From Glaciihabitans tibetensis (GTDB taxonomy: Bacteria > Actinomycetota > Actinomycetes > Actinomycetales > Microbacteriaceae), in assembly GCF_003003265.1 (NCBI RefSeq), contig NZ_PVTL01000004.1, positions 62,001 to 126,000 of the forward strand: DNA of 64,000 nt, written 5' to 3'. Position numbers and translations under genes: made by a program. Shown here piece after piece: positions 32,737 to 40,398 of the stretch. Below the pieces are notes generated by a model. It made no database searches and was not told the origin of the DNA. It saw only the letters and a list, made by a program, of their open reading frames with translations. Positions within the stretch are counted from its first letter, which is position 1. Each line of letters opens with the position of its first letter.

Positions 32737-34893
32737 CTAAACATGTTCGGATGGTATTTCGCGCAATACTCGAACGTCCCAGGCTTTCAGTTCGAGGGTG
32801 GATCCAGCCCGGAGAACTATACGGTCGCCCGCTACCTCTCTTTCTGCGAGCAGATCTTCACAATCGACGGGGATGACGAGCGTCGTTGGGTGCCATGAGT
32901 AGTTGTGCACGTATCGAACCGGTCGCCGTGATCTGGCAGGCCCCTGGTCTGTCGGCCGAGCGGCGCCCGTCACGGTCACCGATCCCCAGGTGCCATGCTC
33001 TGGCAACCATGCGTCGCTGAGTGCGTTCGGAACGGCCCAGCGCAGAATGGCGCTTCCGAACGTTGGGTCAGGCTGTGTCCCCACCACGGTGATGCGCCCA
33101 TCGCCGTGGGAGCGCGTGGTCACGGCCGGGGAAGCTCCGAAATGCGGGTGGTCGTATTTGGCAAGAACTTGAGTTCCTTCTTCCACCCGTAATGCATCAA
33201 CCCACAAGCGCGCCGACGATCCATCAGGGATGTCAAGGCCATTCGATCCACGTACCGGCACGGTGTCGGCGTTGGAAAACTCGTCATATGTCACCCCCGC
33301 AGCCTGAGACAAGTGCGCTGGCTGCGCATCCGTGCGAGGACGCGCCTCCGTGTCGGCAACACCGGATCGGATGCCCAATACAAGGTGTCCGCCCGCCGCC
33401 GCGTAGTCGCGAAGCCACACCAGCTGCTCGTCAGTGGCAATGTAAAAACCCGGAACGACCAGGACGGGAAGTTCGGTGGCGATGTCTCTCGGGGTCCGCG
33501 CGAAGAGGTGGCGGGGTTGCATCACCCTGGTCTGGAGGCGGGCGTCAAACGCGGCACGGTACCAGCCATCGACAATGCGCTCGTAAGAGCGGGGATCCGG
33601 CGTTGAGAGACCGAGCGGGGGCTGGAATGCCATGGCCCATTTCGAGTCGGTCGAGTACAGGATTCCCAAGTCGGCTTCAGGCACGAGCTGGGTGACATCC
33701 TCGCCCGCACGTGAGAACTCCTCGCCGATCACCGAAATTTCGCTGTAGATTCGACCGGGCTCATTGGTATGGGGCAGTACCCCTCCCCAATATGTTTCCG
33801 CGCCAAAAGGAAGCGTATTCCAGTGCCAGTATTCGATCGCCTGTGCACCTCGCGACACGAGCGCCCACGCGGCCTGCCTGAGCTGGCCCCGGTAGGGCGG
33901 CTCATTCAAGCTGGATCCCCAGATGGAGGATGCTCCCGTCTCCGTCACCAGGAACGGTGCCTGCTTGCTGGACCACATGCGGTCGGCGGTGCGGTAAAGC
34001 GCCCAGGTTCCCGTCGTGTACCACGACTGTTCGACGTCGAGATCCGCGGTATCTGGCACCGCGAGGTGGTGCTGCATGCGGTAGTACGGATTTCCGGACG
34101 TGACGTCGAGAACAGCGCTCAGGGAGTCATCGCGCAGTGCCGGGCGATCGTAAGAGATGCAGGTGGTTATGAACTGGTTCGGGTGAGCCAGTTCCCGCAC
34201 TACCTCTGTCTGCCACGTGATGAGTTCTGTCGTCAGCCGCGCCTGGAACCGGCGCCAGGCGAGGTCGTACTGTGGTTGCGAGTTGTTGTCTGGTGTCCAG
34301 AGATCGGCCCAAGTGGACAGCCGATGGGACCAGTACGTGAGACCCCACTCGGCGTTGATTCGCTCAACCGTCCCGTATTGCTGGCGTAGCTCGTCAACGA
34401 ACCTCTGGAAGACGTCGTGGTTGTGGAAAAGCTCATTGCCCGGTTCGTTGTCGACTTGGAAACCGATGACCGCAGGATGATCGGCGTATCGCTGGACGAC
34501 CTTTCGGATGACCCGCTCCGCGTGGAACCGAAATGTCGGATGGCTGAAATTAACCTCTTGCCTAGTGCCCCACCCGATTCGCTGACCGGATTTGCGTTCG
34601 CCTGCAATTTCTGGGTATTTGCGGGCGAGCCACATCGGCACCGCGTATGTCGGAGTGCCAAGGATGACGTGGATGCCGCGCGCATGTGCCCCATCGAGCA
34701 CCGGCTGCAGCCACTCGAGGTCGAAGACGCCGTCTTCCGGCTCCCAAGTCGACCACACCGACTCGCCAACCCGGATGAGATCGAAGCCCGCTTTGACCAT
34801 GAGGTCGAGATCGGCGTCGAGGTTGGGAGTGCGCTGGTACTCAAGGTAGTACGCGGCTCCGAAATGGACACGCTGAGGAGCAGGTGCGTTCAT
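32737..34893 (-). CDS. GH42 beta-galactosidase
   Basis: 718 aa. Residues 9-50 show FGAAYYLEYQRTPNLDADLD and LIRVGESVWSTWEP, typical of the GH42 barrel. The acid/base Glu150 lies in GFQVDNEPGNE and the nucleophile Glu318 in FLVTETGASSIWG. A trimerisation domain and C-terminal beta domain follow, for a length near the family norm of about 690. There is no signal peptide, so it cleaves imported galactosides in the cytoplasm. Ribosome site CAGGAAA precedes the ATG at 34893. It is the last gene of an operon with two permeases, a sugar-binding protein and a LacI regulator, consistent with uptake of a galactose-containing oligosaccharide. Confidence 0.93.
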   Translation of the reverse strand: MNAPAPQRVHFGAAYYLEYQRTPNLDADLDLMVKAGFDLIRVGESVWSTWEPEDGVFDLEWLQPVLDGAHARGIHVILGTPTYAVPMWLARKYPEIAGERKSGQRIGWGTRQEVNFSHPTFRFHAERVIRKVVQRYADHPAVIGFQVDNEPGNELFHNHDVFQRFVDELRQQYGTVERINAEWGLTYWSHRLSTWADLWTPDNNSQPQYDLAWRRFQARLTTELITWQTEVVRELAHPNQFITTCISYDRPALRDDSLSAVLDVTSGNPYYRMQHHLAVPDTADLDVEQSWYTTGTWALYRTADRMWSSKQAPFLVTETGASSIWGSSLNEPPYRGQLRQAAWALVSRGAQAIEYWHWNTLPFGAETYWGGVLPHTNEPGRIYSEISVIGEEFSRAGEDVTQLVPEADLGILYSTDSKWAMAFQPPLGLSTPDPRSYERIVDGWYRAAFDARLQTRVMQPRHLFARTPRDIATELPVLVVPGFYIATDEQLVWLRDYAAAGGHLVLGIRSGVADTEARPRTDAQPAHLSQAAGVTYDEFSNADTVPVRGSNGLDIPDGSSARLWVDALRVEEGTQVLAKYDHPHFGASPAVTTRSHGDGRITVVGTQPDPTFGSAILRWAVPNALSDAWLPEHGTWGSVTVTGAARPTDQGPARSRRPVRYVHNYSWHPTTLVIPVDCEDLLAEREVAGDRIVLRAGSTLELKAWDVRVLREIPSEHV

Positions 34894-34974
34894 AAATGTT
34901 TTTCCTGACTGCGAGGTGAGTATGGTCGTGCCGCCGTGTGCAGGTGTCGGGAACGTCCTGCGGAGCAGTGTGGC

Positions 34975-36006
34975 TCAGCGAATGGGCGCGCCGGTGGTGG
35001 TGCGCACGACAAGCTGCGTGGGCACAGCAAATCGGCGCGTTTCTAGTGGGCGTCCCTCGATAACATCGAGCAATCTCGACATTCCCTCATGGGCAATCTT
35101 GTCGAAGTCTTGTCGGATCGTGGTGAGTGGCGCATGCAGGTAGGCAGCAAGCGGGATGTCGTCAATCCCGATGACGCTGACGTCCTGGGGTACCGTGCGC
35201 CCGGATACCTCAATGGCGTGAATAGCCCCAATGGCCATATCGTCATTGGCCGAGAGAATTGCGGTGACCCCCGTCGAAGCGAGCCGCTCTCCTGCGGCGA
35301 AACCCGATGCCGCACTCCAGTCGCCCCTCAGCGGTTCTGGTATTTGCAGACCAGCCTCTGTGAGGGCATCTCGCCATCCGAGGATCCTGTTCTGGCTCGT
35401 TGCCCACCCCTGAGGGCCGGCAATGTGCGAGATCGAGCGGTGGCCGAGTTCGATGAGGTGTTCTGTGGCCTGACGTGCGCCGGAGCGGTCGTCGGCACCG
35501 ACCATGATCCAGTCGGTATCGACTGCGGCGTTCATGTCGAGGGAAAGAACCGGAATCCCGTTTGTTGGAAGGTCGTCGGGCCGAAGATCATCGGCAGGTT
35601 CGGAAACAACGATTCCATCCACACCCCGTCCGATGAGATCGTCGAAGGCAACGCGAACGCTTCCGGGTGTTCCGTCGCGCGTGTGCACGACCGCGATTGT
35701 GTATCCCGCGTTCCGGGCAGCTCGTTCGACGCCGACCGCCATCGCGCTCGGACCGAATAATGCACTGCCGGTGTACACAAAGCCGATCGTTCTGGTGCGC
35801 GCCGAGGCGAGAGCCCGCGCTGCCGAGTTGGGCCGGAAGTTCAGTATTGCAATGGCGGCCAACACCTTCGCCTGCACTTCCGATGACACATGCGGTTCGC
35901 CATTCACCACGCGAGAAACGGTTTTTTGAGAGACACCGGAGAGTTTCGCAACGTCCACCATCGCAGCCGGTCGTGCGTTTGCTGCTCTTTTAGAGGGTTG
36001 TGGCAT
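34975..36006 (-). CDS. LacI-family transcriptional regulator
   Basis: 343 aa. The helix-turn-helix and hinge are clear: AMVDVAKLSGVSQKTVSRVVNGE, then LNFRPNSAARALASARTRTIGFV. The remaining residues form the periplasmic-binding-protein-like sensor, with GVDGIVVSEP, GHRSISHIAG and GIDDIPLAAYLHAPLTTIRQD. It should bind palindromic operators and respond to a sugar. Two suitable 16-bp palindromes (TTGACTACGTAGTCAA and a variant) flank the likely promoter of this operon at 39536-39594. The gene lies between the binding protein and GH42 genes, giving autoregulation. Confidence 0.92.
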   Translation of the reverse strand: MPQPSKRAANARPAAMVDVAKLSGVSQKTVSRVVNGEPHVSSEVQAKVLAAIAILNFRPNSAARALASARTRTIGFVYTGSALFGPSAMAVGVERAARNAGYTIAVVHTRDGTPGSVRVAFDDLIGRGVDGIVVSEPADDLRPDDLPTNGIPVLSLDMNAAVDTDWIMVGADDRSGARQATEHLIELGHRSISHIAGPQGWATSQNRILGWRDALTEAGLQIPEPLRGDWSAASGFAAGERLASTGVTAILSANDDMAIGAIHAIEVSGRTVPQDVSVIGIDDIPLAAYLHAPLTTIRQDFDKIAHEGMSRLLDVIEGRPLETRRFAVPTQLVVRTTTGAPIR

Positions 36007-36070
36007 GACGTCTCATTCTCTCTCGGTAAGGACCTGCGACGCATTTTACGGTTCTCGAAGGCCAACAACT

Positions 36071-36124
36071 GCCAGCGTGACGGTCTCACGAACGGACAGC
36101 ACCCGTGCGACCGTCAACGCTGGC
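36071..36124 (-). terminator. Intercistronic stem-loop between the binding protein and lacI genes
   Basis: GCCAGCGTGACGGT (36071-36084) and ACCGTCAACGCTGGC (36110-36124) are inverse complements with one bulged A. The 25-bp loop contains a smaller CACG/CGTG pair. It lies 8 bp after the binding-protein stop and before lacI. No U tract follows, so it may reduce read-through or protect the 3' end of upstream mRNA, as often seen next to sugar-binding-protein genes. Confidence 0.6.
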
Positions 36125-36131
36125 GTTGCGA

Positions 36132-37478
36132 TTAGCCTCCGTTGACGGTGAAGCCCTGGTTGTTGCCGTAGCTCACGATCGCATCCTGCCAGCTCGCCAG
36201 TCCTTCAGTCAGGGGCTGGTCGCTGGTGTAGGACTTCCCCAGGTTGTCGTTGAAGATCGAGACGGCATAGGCCTGGAACGGGAGGTACTGCCAGCCGGAG
36301 GAAACAGAGGTGGCAGCAGCTGCAAGCACCTCGTTGACCTTTTGACCACCAAAGTAGGGGAATTCCTTCCCGGTGAACTCGGGTGATTCAATGTCGGCCA
36401 CGGTCGCGGGGAAGGTCCCCGCCTCTAGACGCACACCCACGCCGTCGCCAGAGTTCGAGAATTCTGTGAACCCGTAGGCCAGTGCCTGCTGTGCGCTGGC
36501 TTCCGTCACCACGAGGGCGCTGCCGCCGTTTTCCGCGTTCGTGTCGTCACCCGCGGTGTACTGGGGCATCGGCGCCGCTCTCCAGTTCCCAGCCGCTTCC
36601 GGCACTCCGCTTTCCAGGTTCACCGGCATCCACGCGCCGATGAGGAGTGTGTTGATGGTGCCATCACCGAGAGCCTTATACCACTCGTCCGACCATGTCA
36701 CGACGGGTGCTACCAGGTCTTCATCGAGCATCGGCTGCCACATCTCGGCAAACTTATTCGAGCCGTCGTCTCCGAGGTCGACCGTGACGTCGGTCCCCTC
36801 GCTCTGGAATGGGCGGCCGTCGGCCTGCCAGATCATGCTCTGCACGAAGCCAGCATCTCCGGCATCTCCGACCATGTACTTGCTCGGGTCCGCAGTATGG
36901 AGGGTCCGTGCGGCTTCAACGTATTGTTCCCATGTCTCGGGAACAGCGATGCCGTTCTCCTCGAAGACAGTGGCGTTGTAGAACATCGCCATGGGACCGG
37001 AGTCAAGCGGGAGTCCGTACACGCCGTCGTCGATTGCGACCGATCCCCATGTGCCAGGTGTGTAGCTGTCCTCGAGGTCAGCAGCTCCGAATGGCGTGAG
37101 GTCGGCAAGATCTTCGGTGAGGGCGAATTGCGGTACGGCCGAGTACTCCATGTGCACGACATCGGGGATGCCAGAGCCAGCTTGGATCGCGTTCTGCAAC
37201 GCGGTGTAGGCGTCTGTGCCCGTGCCCACGTTGGCCAGTTCGACATTGACGTTCGGGTAGGCCTCTTCGAAAGCCTCAATCATGGGCGGCAGGGTTGCGT
37301 CCCATCCCCACACAAGGAGGTCGCCCCCCTGTTCAAGAGCCGCGGCGACGTCGGTTTCCGTTTCGCCACCCCCGTTGCCTCCGTTGTCGGATGAACTGCA
37401 GGCTCCGAGCGTCAGGGCGAGTGCTACTGCTGCGGCACTGCCCGCGAGTGCGCGGCGCCGGTTGAATATGCGGATCAT
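36132..37478 (-). CDS. ABC sugar transporter substrate-binding lipoprotein (family 1)
   Basis: 448 aa. The N-terminus has RRRALAGSAAAVALALTLGACSSS, a signal peptide with lipobox TLGAC, followed by a Gly/Asn/Ser tether. The mature part is a family 1 solute-binding fold: LLVWGWDATLPPMIEAFEEA, then YTALQNAIQAGSGIPDVVHME, VYGLPLDSGPMAMFYN and NGGSALVVTEASAQQALAY. It captures an oligosaccharide outside the cell for the two permeases encoded upstream in the operon. No ATPase gene is present here; as in many actinobacterial CUT1 systems a shared MsiK-type ATPase elsewhere probably serves. Confidence 0.92.
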   Translation of the reverse strand: MIRIFNRRRALAGSAAAVALALTLGACSSSDNGGNGGGETETDVAAALEQGGDLLVWGWDATLPPMIEAFEEAYPNVNVELANVGTGTDAYTALQNAIQAGSGIPDVVHMEYSAVPQFALTEDLADLTPFGAADLEDSYTPGTWGSVAIDDGVYGLPLDSGPMAMFYNATVFEENGIAVPETWEQYVEAARTLHTADPSKYMVGDAGDAGFVQSMIWQADGRPFQSEGTDVTVDLGDDGSNKFAEMWQPMLDEDLVAPVVTWSDEWYKALGDGTINTLLIGAWMPVNLESGVPEAAGNWRAAPMPQYTAGDDTNAENGGSALVVTEASAQQALAYGFTEFSNSGDGVGVRLEAGTFPATVADIESPEFTGKEFPYFGGQKVNEVLAAAATSVSSGWQYLPFQAYAVSIFNDNLGKSYTSDQPLTEGLASWQDAIVSYGNNQGFTVNGG

Positions 37479-37583
37479 TTGTCTCTCACTTCATTGTTGA
37501 TGGACTATTTGACGGGGAACTGTTAGGTGGAAGAGCTATGGAGAAAGAAGCCGTCGGAGTGGAAGGCCGGTCAACGGGGGGCT

Positions 37584-38531
37584 TCATTCTTTGACGGAGC
37601 CGGCCGCGAGCCCGGACTGCCAGAAACGTTGAAGTAGCAGGAATGCCACGATCAAAGGCACGATTGTCAGAAGCGACCCTGTGACCACGAGGTCGAAGAT
37701 GGCCTGGCCGCCGACGGTCGACGCCTGCGCGTTCCATGCATTCAGACCGACAGTCAGCGGGTACCACTGCGGGTCCCTCAGCATGATCAGCGGGAGGAAG
37801 TAGTTGTTCCAGGTGGCGACGGTGGTGAACAGGAGTACCGTCACGGTCCCGGGCGCCAATAAGGGGAGCGCTACTTGCCAGAACGTTCGGAACTCCGATG
37901 AGCCGTCCATGCGGGCAGCCTCCAGGAGCTCGGTCGGCACGGCTTGGCTTGCAAACGTCCACATGAGGTACAGACCGAATGGCGAGATCAGGGAAGGGAT
38001 TATGACTGACCAGGGAGTGTTGGTGATTCCGACCTGCGAGAACATGAGGAAGGTGGGGACAGCTAGCGCGGTTCCCGGCACGGCCACGGCGCCGATGACT
38101 ACGGCGAAGATCGCTTTTTTGCCGCGGAACGTGAACTTCGCGAGTCCGTAGCCGCCCATTACCGCGAGCAAGGTTGCCCCGCCGGCGCCGACGACCACAT
38201 ACAACAATGTGTTGGCGAACCATCGCACGAAGATGCCGTCGTCATAGGTCAACGTGTTAGCGATGTTCTCGAACAGGGCGAAGGAGTTGCCGAAGGTGAA
38301 CCCGAACGTCGAGAGCAGGTCATCCTGCGTTTTTGTCGACGAAATGAGGAGCCAAACCAGGGGGAGAATCGCGTAGATCAGCACCACCGCCGAGACCACG
38401 GTGAGCCAGATGCTCCGCCGCGGTCTGTCGATACTGGGGGCTTTGCGGGTGCGCAGCCGCGGGACGCTTGCCCGCGACTTGGACGGCGAGACCAATGGGG
38501 ACGGCGCGGCGGCCGTGTTGCGAAGGGTCAT
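37584..38531 (-). CDS. ABC sugar transporter permease (MalG-like, CUT1)
   Basis: 315 aa from an ATG at 38531 that overlaps the upstream permease stop by ATGA; this rules out a longer frame. After a basic, Ser/Pro-rich N-terminus there are about six membrane helices. The EAA coupling loop is seen as VPTELLEAARMDGSSEFRTF and is followed by QVALPLLAPGTVTVLLF. It pairs with the MalF-like protein to form the channel. Confidence 0.9.
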   Translation of the reverse strand: MTLRNTAAAPSPLVSPSKSRASVPRLRTRKAPSIDRPRRSIWLTVVSAVVLIYAILPLVWLLISSTKTQDDLLSTFGFTFGNSFALFENIANTLTYDDGIFVRWFANTLLYVVVGAGGATLLAVMGGYGLAKFTFRGKKAIFAVVIGAVAVPGTALAVPTFLMFSQVGITNTPWSVIIPSLISPFGLYLMWTFASQAVPTELLEAARMDGSSEFRTFWQVALPLLAPGTVTVLLFTTVATWNNYFLPLIMLRDPQWYPLTVGLNAWNAQASTVGGQAIFDLVVTGSLLTIVPLIVAFLLLQRFWQSGLAAGSVKE

Positions 38532-39445
38532 GACTCGTCCTTTCGGATGCCGCGCAGCTGCACGACATAGGCGACAACCATGGTGATTACGCCCATGATG
38601 ATTGCGACGGCGGCTGCGTAGTTGTACTGCTGGCCGCTGAACGACAGGTTGTAGGCGTACAGGTTCGGGGTGAAATACGTCGAGATCGCATTGGGCGCGA
38701 TGCTCTGCAGGATGCTGGGCTCGTTGAAGAGCTGAAAGCTGCCGATGACCGAGAAAATCGTGGCCACCGCGATCGACCCGCGAATGGCGGGAAGTTTGAT
38801 ATGGCGGATGATGTGGCTTTGCGAGGCACCGTCCAACTCGGCCGCCTCGTACAGCGAGGTCGGGATCGTTCTCAGAGAGGAATAGAAGATCAACATGTTG
38901 TAACCCACAAACGACCAGGTCACGATGTTTCCAATGGCCAGCAGGATCCACTCGGGAGTCAATAGGTTGGGCAAAGACCACCCGAAGAAGTCGTTAACGT
39001 ACCCCACAAGGCCGAATCGGGGACCATACATAAAGCCCCACATCAAGGCGGCAACGACGGCGGGTACCGCGTATGGCATAAACACAGCAATACGCAGAAA
39101 GTCCTTGCCGTACAGACGCGCGGAATCGATCGCGAGCGCGACGACCATCGCGATCCCCAACATGATCGGCACTTGGATGACGAGGAAGAGGCTGACGCGC
39201 CCCACGCCGGACCAGAACTGGGCATCGGTGAAAGCCTGAACGTAGTTGTCGAACCCTACGAACTGAGTGTCACCGACCAGTTGCGCACGGAACAGGCTGA
39301 TGTAGAGCGAATAGACGATGGGCGCGATGAAGACGACTGCGAATACGAGCATGAACGGTCCTACAAAGCCCCATCCGCGCCAGGACGGGCGGTTAGACCG
39401 TTTACGACTTCGATCAGGCTGCGTGCCGATCGCGGCGGCACTCAC
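38528..39445 (-). CDS. ABC sugar transporter permease (MalF-like, CUT1)
   Basis: 305 aa from a GTG at 39445. Features are the basic start, first helix GFVGPFMLVFAVVFIAPIVYSLYIS, four to five further helices and the EAA loop TSLYEAAELDGASQSHIIRH. The start overlaps the TGA of a 17-residue upstream ORF (GTGA), and that ORF carries the strong ribosome site; translation of the permease probably depends on it. It is the first full gene of the LacI operon. Confidence 0.9.
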   Translation of the reverse strand: MSAAAIGTQPDRSRKRSNRPSWRGWGFVGPFMLVFAVVFIAPIVYSLYISLFRAQLVGDTQFVGFDNYVQAFTDAQFWSGVGRVSLFLVIQVPIMLGIAMVVALAIDSARLYGKDFLRIAVFMPYAVPAVVAALMWGFMYGPRFGLVGYVNDFFGWSLPNLLTPEWILLAIGNIVTWSFVGYNMLIFYSSLRTIPTSLYEAAELDGASQSHIIRHIKLPAIRGSIAVATIFSVIGSFQLFNEPSILQSIAPNAISTYFTPNLYAYNLSFSGQQYNYAAAVAIIMGVITMVVAYVVQLRGIRKDES

Positions 39446-39495
39446 CGCGGCTCCCGGCTGAACACTTCATGCATCGCACTGGGATACGAGTTCAC
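39442..39495 (-). CDS. 17-residue leader ORF coupled to malF-like gene
   Basis: A GTG at 39495 lies directly after AAAGGAGATATC and opens a 17-codon frame, MNSYPSAMHEVFSREPR, whose TGA overlaps the permease GTG start. The permease start itself has no separate ribosome site. This is either a short coupling/leader peptide or the sign of an ancestral longer N-terminus lost by frameshift. The first reading is favoured because overlap and spacing are exact. Confidence 0.5.
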   Translation of the reverse strand: MNSYPSAMHEVFSREPR

Positions 39496-39535
39496 GATAT
39501 CTCCTTTGATATGAACCCCTTGGGACAAGGGCAAG

Positions 39536-39594
39536 TTGACTACGTAGTCAAACCCGGTTTATAGGAGAGTAGGAGCAATTGACTACGGTGTCAA
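39536..39594 (-). promoter_or_regulatory. Sugar operon promoter with two LacI-type operators
   Basis: Operator 1, TTGACTACGTAGTCAA at 39536-39551, is a perfect 16-bp palindrome. Operator 2, TTGACTACGGTGTCAA at 39579-39594, is a close variant 43 bp away, about four helical turns. On the minus strand TTGACA (39594-39589), a 17-bp spacer and TACTCT (39571-39566) form a credible promoter. Operator 2 thus covers the -35 box and operator 1 lies just after the expected transcription start, a classic repression arrangement. The LacI protein at 34975-36006 is the obvious binder. Confidence 0.72.
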
Positions 39595-39804
39595 GCTCGT
39601 ATTGGATTCAGATGTTCGTCGCGGATGCGTTCGTCGATACGGTAGTGGACACCACCAATCCCCCGGATGCGAAGCAACCACCGCAATAACGAAGCAATGG
39701 CCCACTGCCCGAAGGCGTCGACGTCGCGATCGTCGTAGAGACCTTCGAGAACGCCAACTTCTTTACCCCGACGAATTCTCGTCTGGCTCATCTGACGGCC
39801 ATAA
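39595..39804. other. Unassigned spacer between the sugar operon promoter and the FNT remnant
   Basis: No recognised gene. A minus-strand frame ends here with LLRWLLRIRGIGGVHYRIDE, which is protein-like, but it overlaps the FNT remnant on the other strand and matches no family I know. It may be debris of a lost gene. Confidence 0.3.
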
Positions 39805-40365
39805 ATGCTCTTGCTCCTGCGCAACTGGGGCCTTGTCTTCGTCGGAAACTTCGCGGGCGCGTTGACCACTGCCCGGCTTATGGCCATCGTCTTCACCTTC
39901 GGATTCTCGTCCGAAGTCAGCGAAGCGTGCCCGGCGATTGGACTCATCGGCGAAGGACGAACGGTCGGGTACGCCGACCACGGACTCGCCGGCATGCTCA
40001 CGCTGTTTGTGTGCGGAGCGCTTTGGAACTGGTTGGTGTCAACGGGTGTCGTCGGAGCGATGATGTCAACGAGCCTCCCCGGCAAAGTCATCGCAATGTG
40101 GATGCCGATCATGCTGTTTTTCTACAGGGGATTCGTGCACTCGGTCGTGAACATGCTCCTGTTCCCCATCGGCCTCATGCTTGGCGGAAACTTCACCATC
40201 GGCGACTATCTGATCTGGAACGGAATTCCGACCGTGATCGACAACTTGGTCGGCGGGCTGACGTTTGTCGGACTGGTCATCTACGCCACCCACGTGCGGA
40301 CCGCGCCGTCACGAGACTTGGGGATCAAGGTCGGATCGACGCACAGCACCGGACGACTCCGGTGA
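39805..40365 (+). pseudogene. Formate/nitrite transporter family gene, 5'-truncated
   Basis: 186 codons. They match the C-terminal two thirds of FNT channels: RNWGLVFVGNFAGAL (helix 3 region), then GALWNWLVSTGVVGAM, GKVIAMWMPIMLFFYRGFVHSVVNML and GDYLIWNGIPTVIDNLVGGL. Full-length relatives have about 270-290 residues, so the first two helices are missing. An in-frame stop precedes the ATG and no ribosome site is evident. The central His of the GxxHSxxNM box is kept. It is probably non-functional. Confidence 0.7.
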
Positions 40366-40369
40366 AGTC

Positions 40370-40398
40370 GACGGTCAACGGGTGAGCCGATGACCGTC
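40370..40398. terminator. Hairpin between convergent genes
   Basis: GACGGTCA (40370-40377) and TGACCGTC (40391-40398) form a perfect 8-bp stem with a 13-bp loop. It fills the 33-bp space between the FNT remnant and the end of the long uronate operon. There is no T tract on either side, so efficiency is uncertain. Confidence 0.5.

Noticed and set aside
39591..40112. 173-residue minus-strand ORF overlapping the FNT remnant
   Set aside because: It covers the transporter sequence on the opposite strand; the plus-strand match to FNT helices is far stronger. Only its last 60 codons lie outside and match nothing known.
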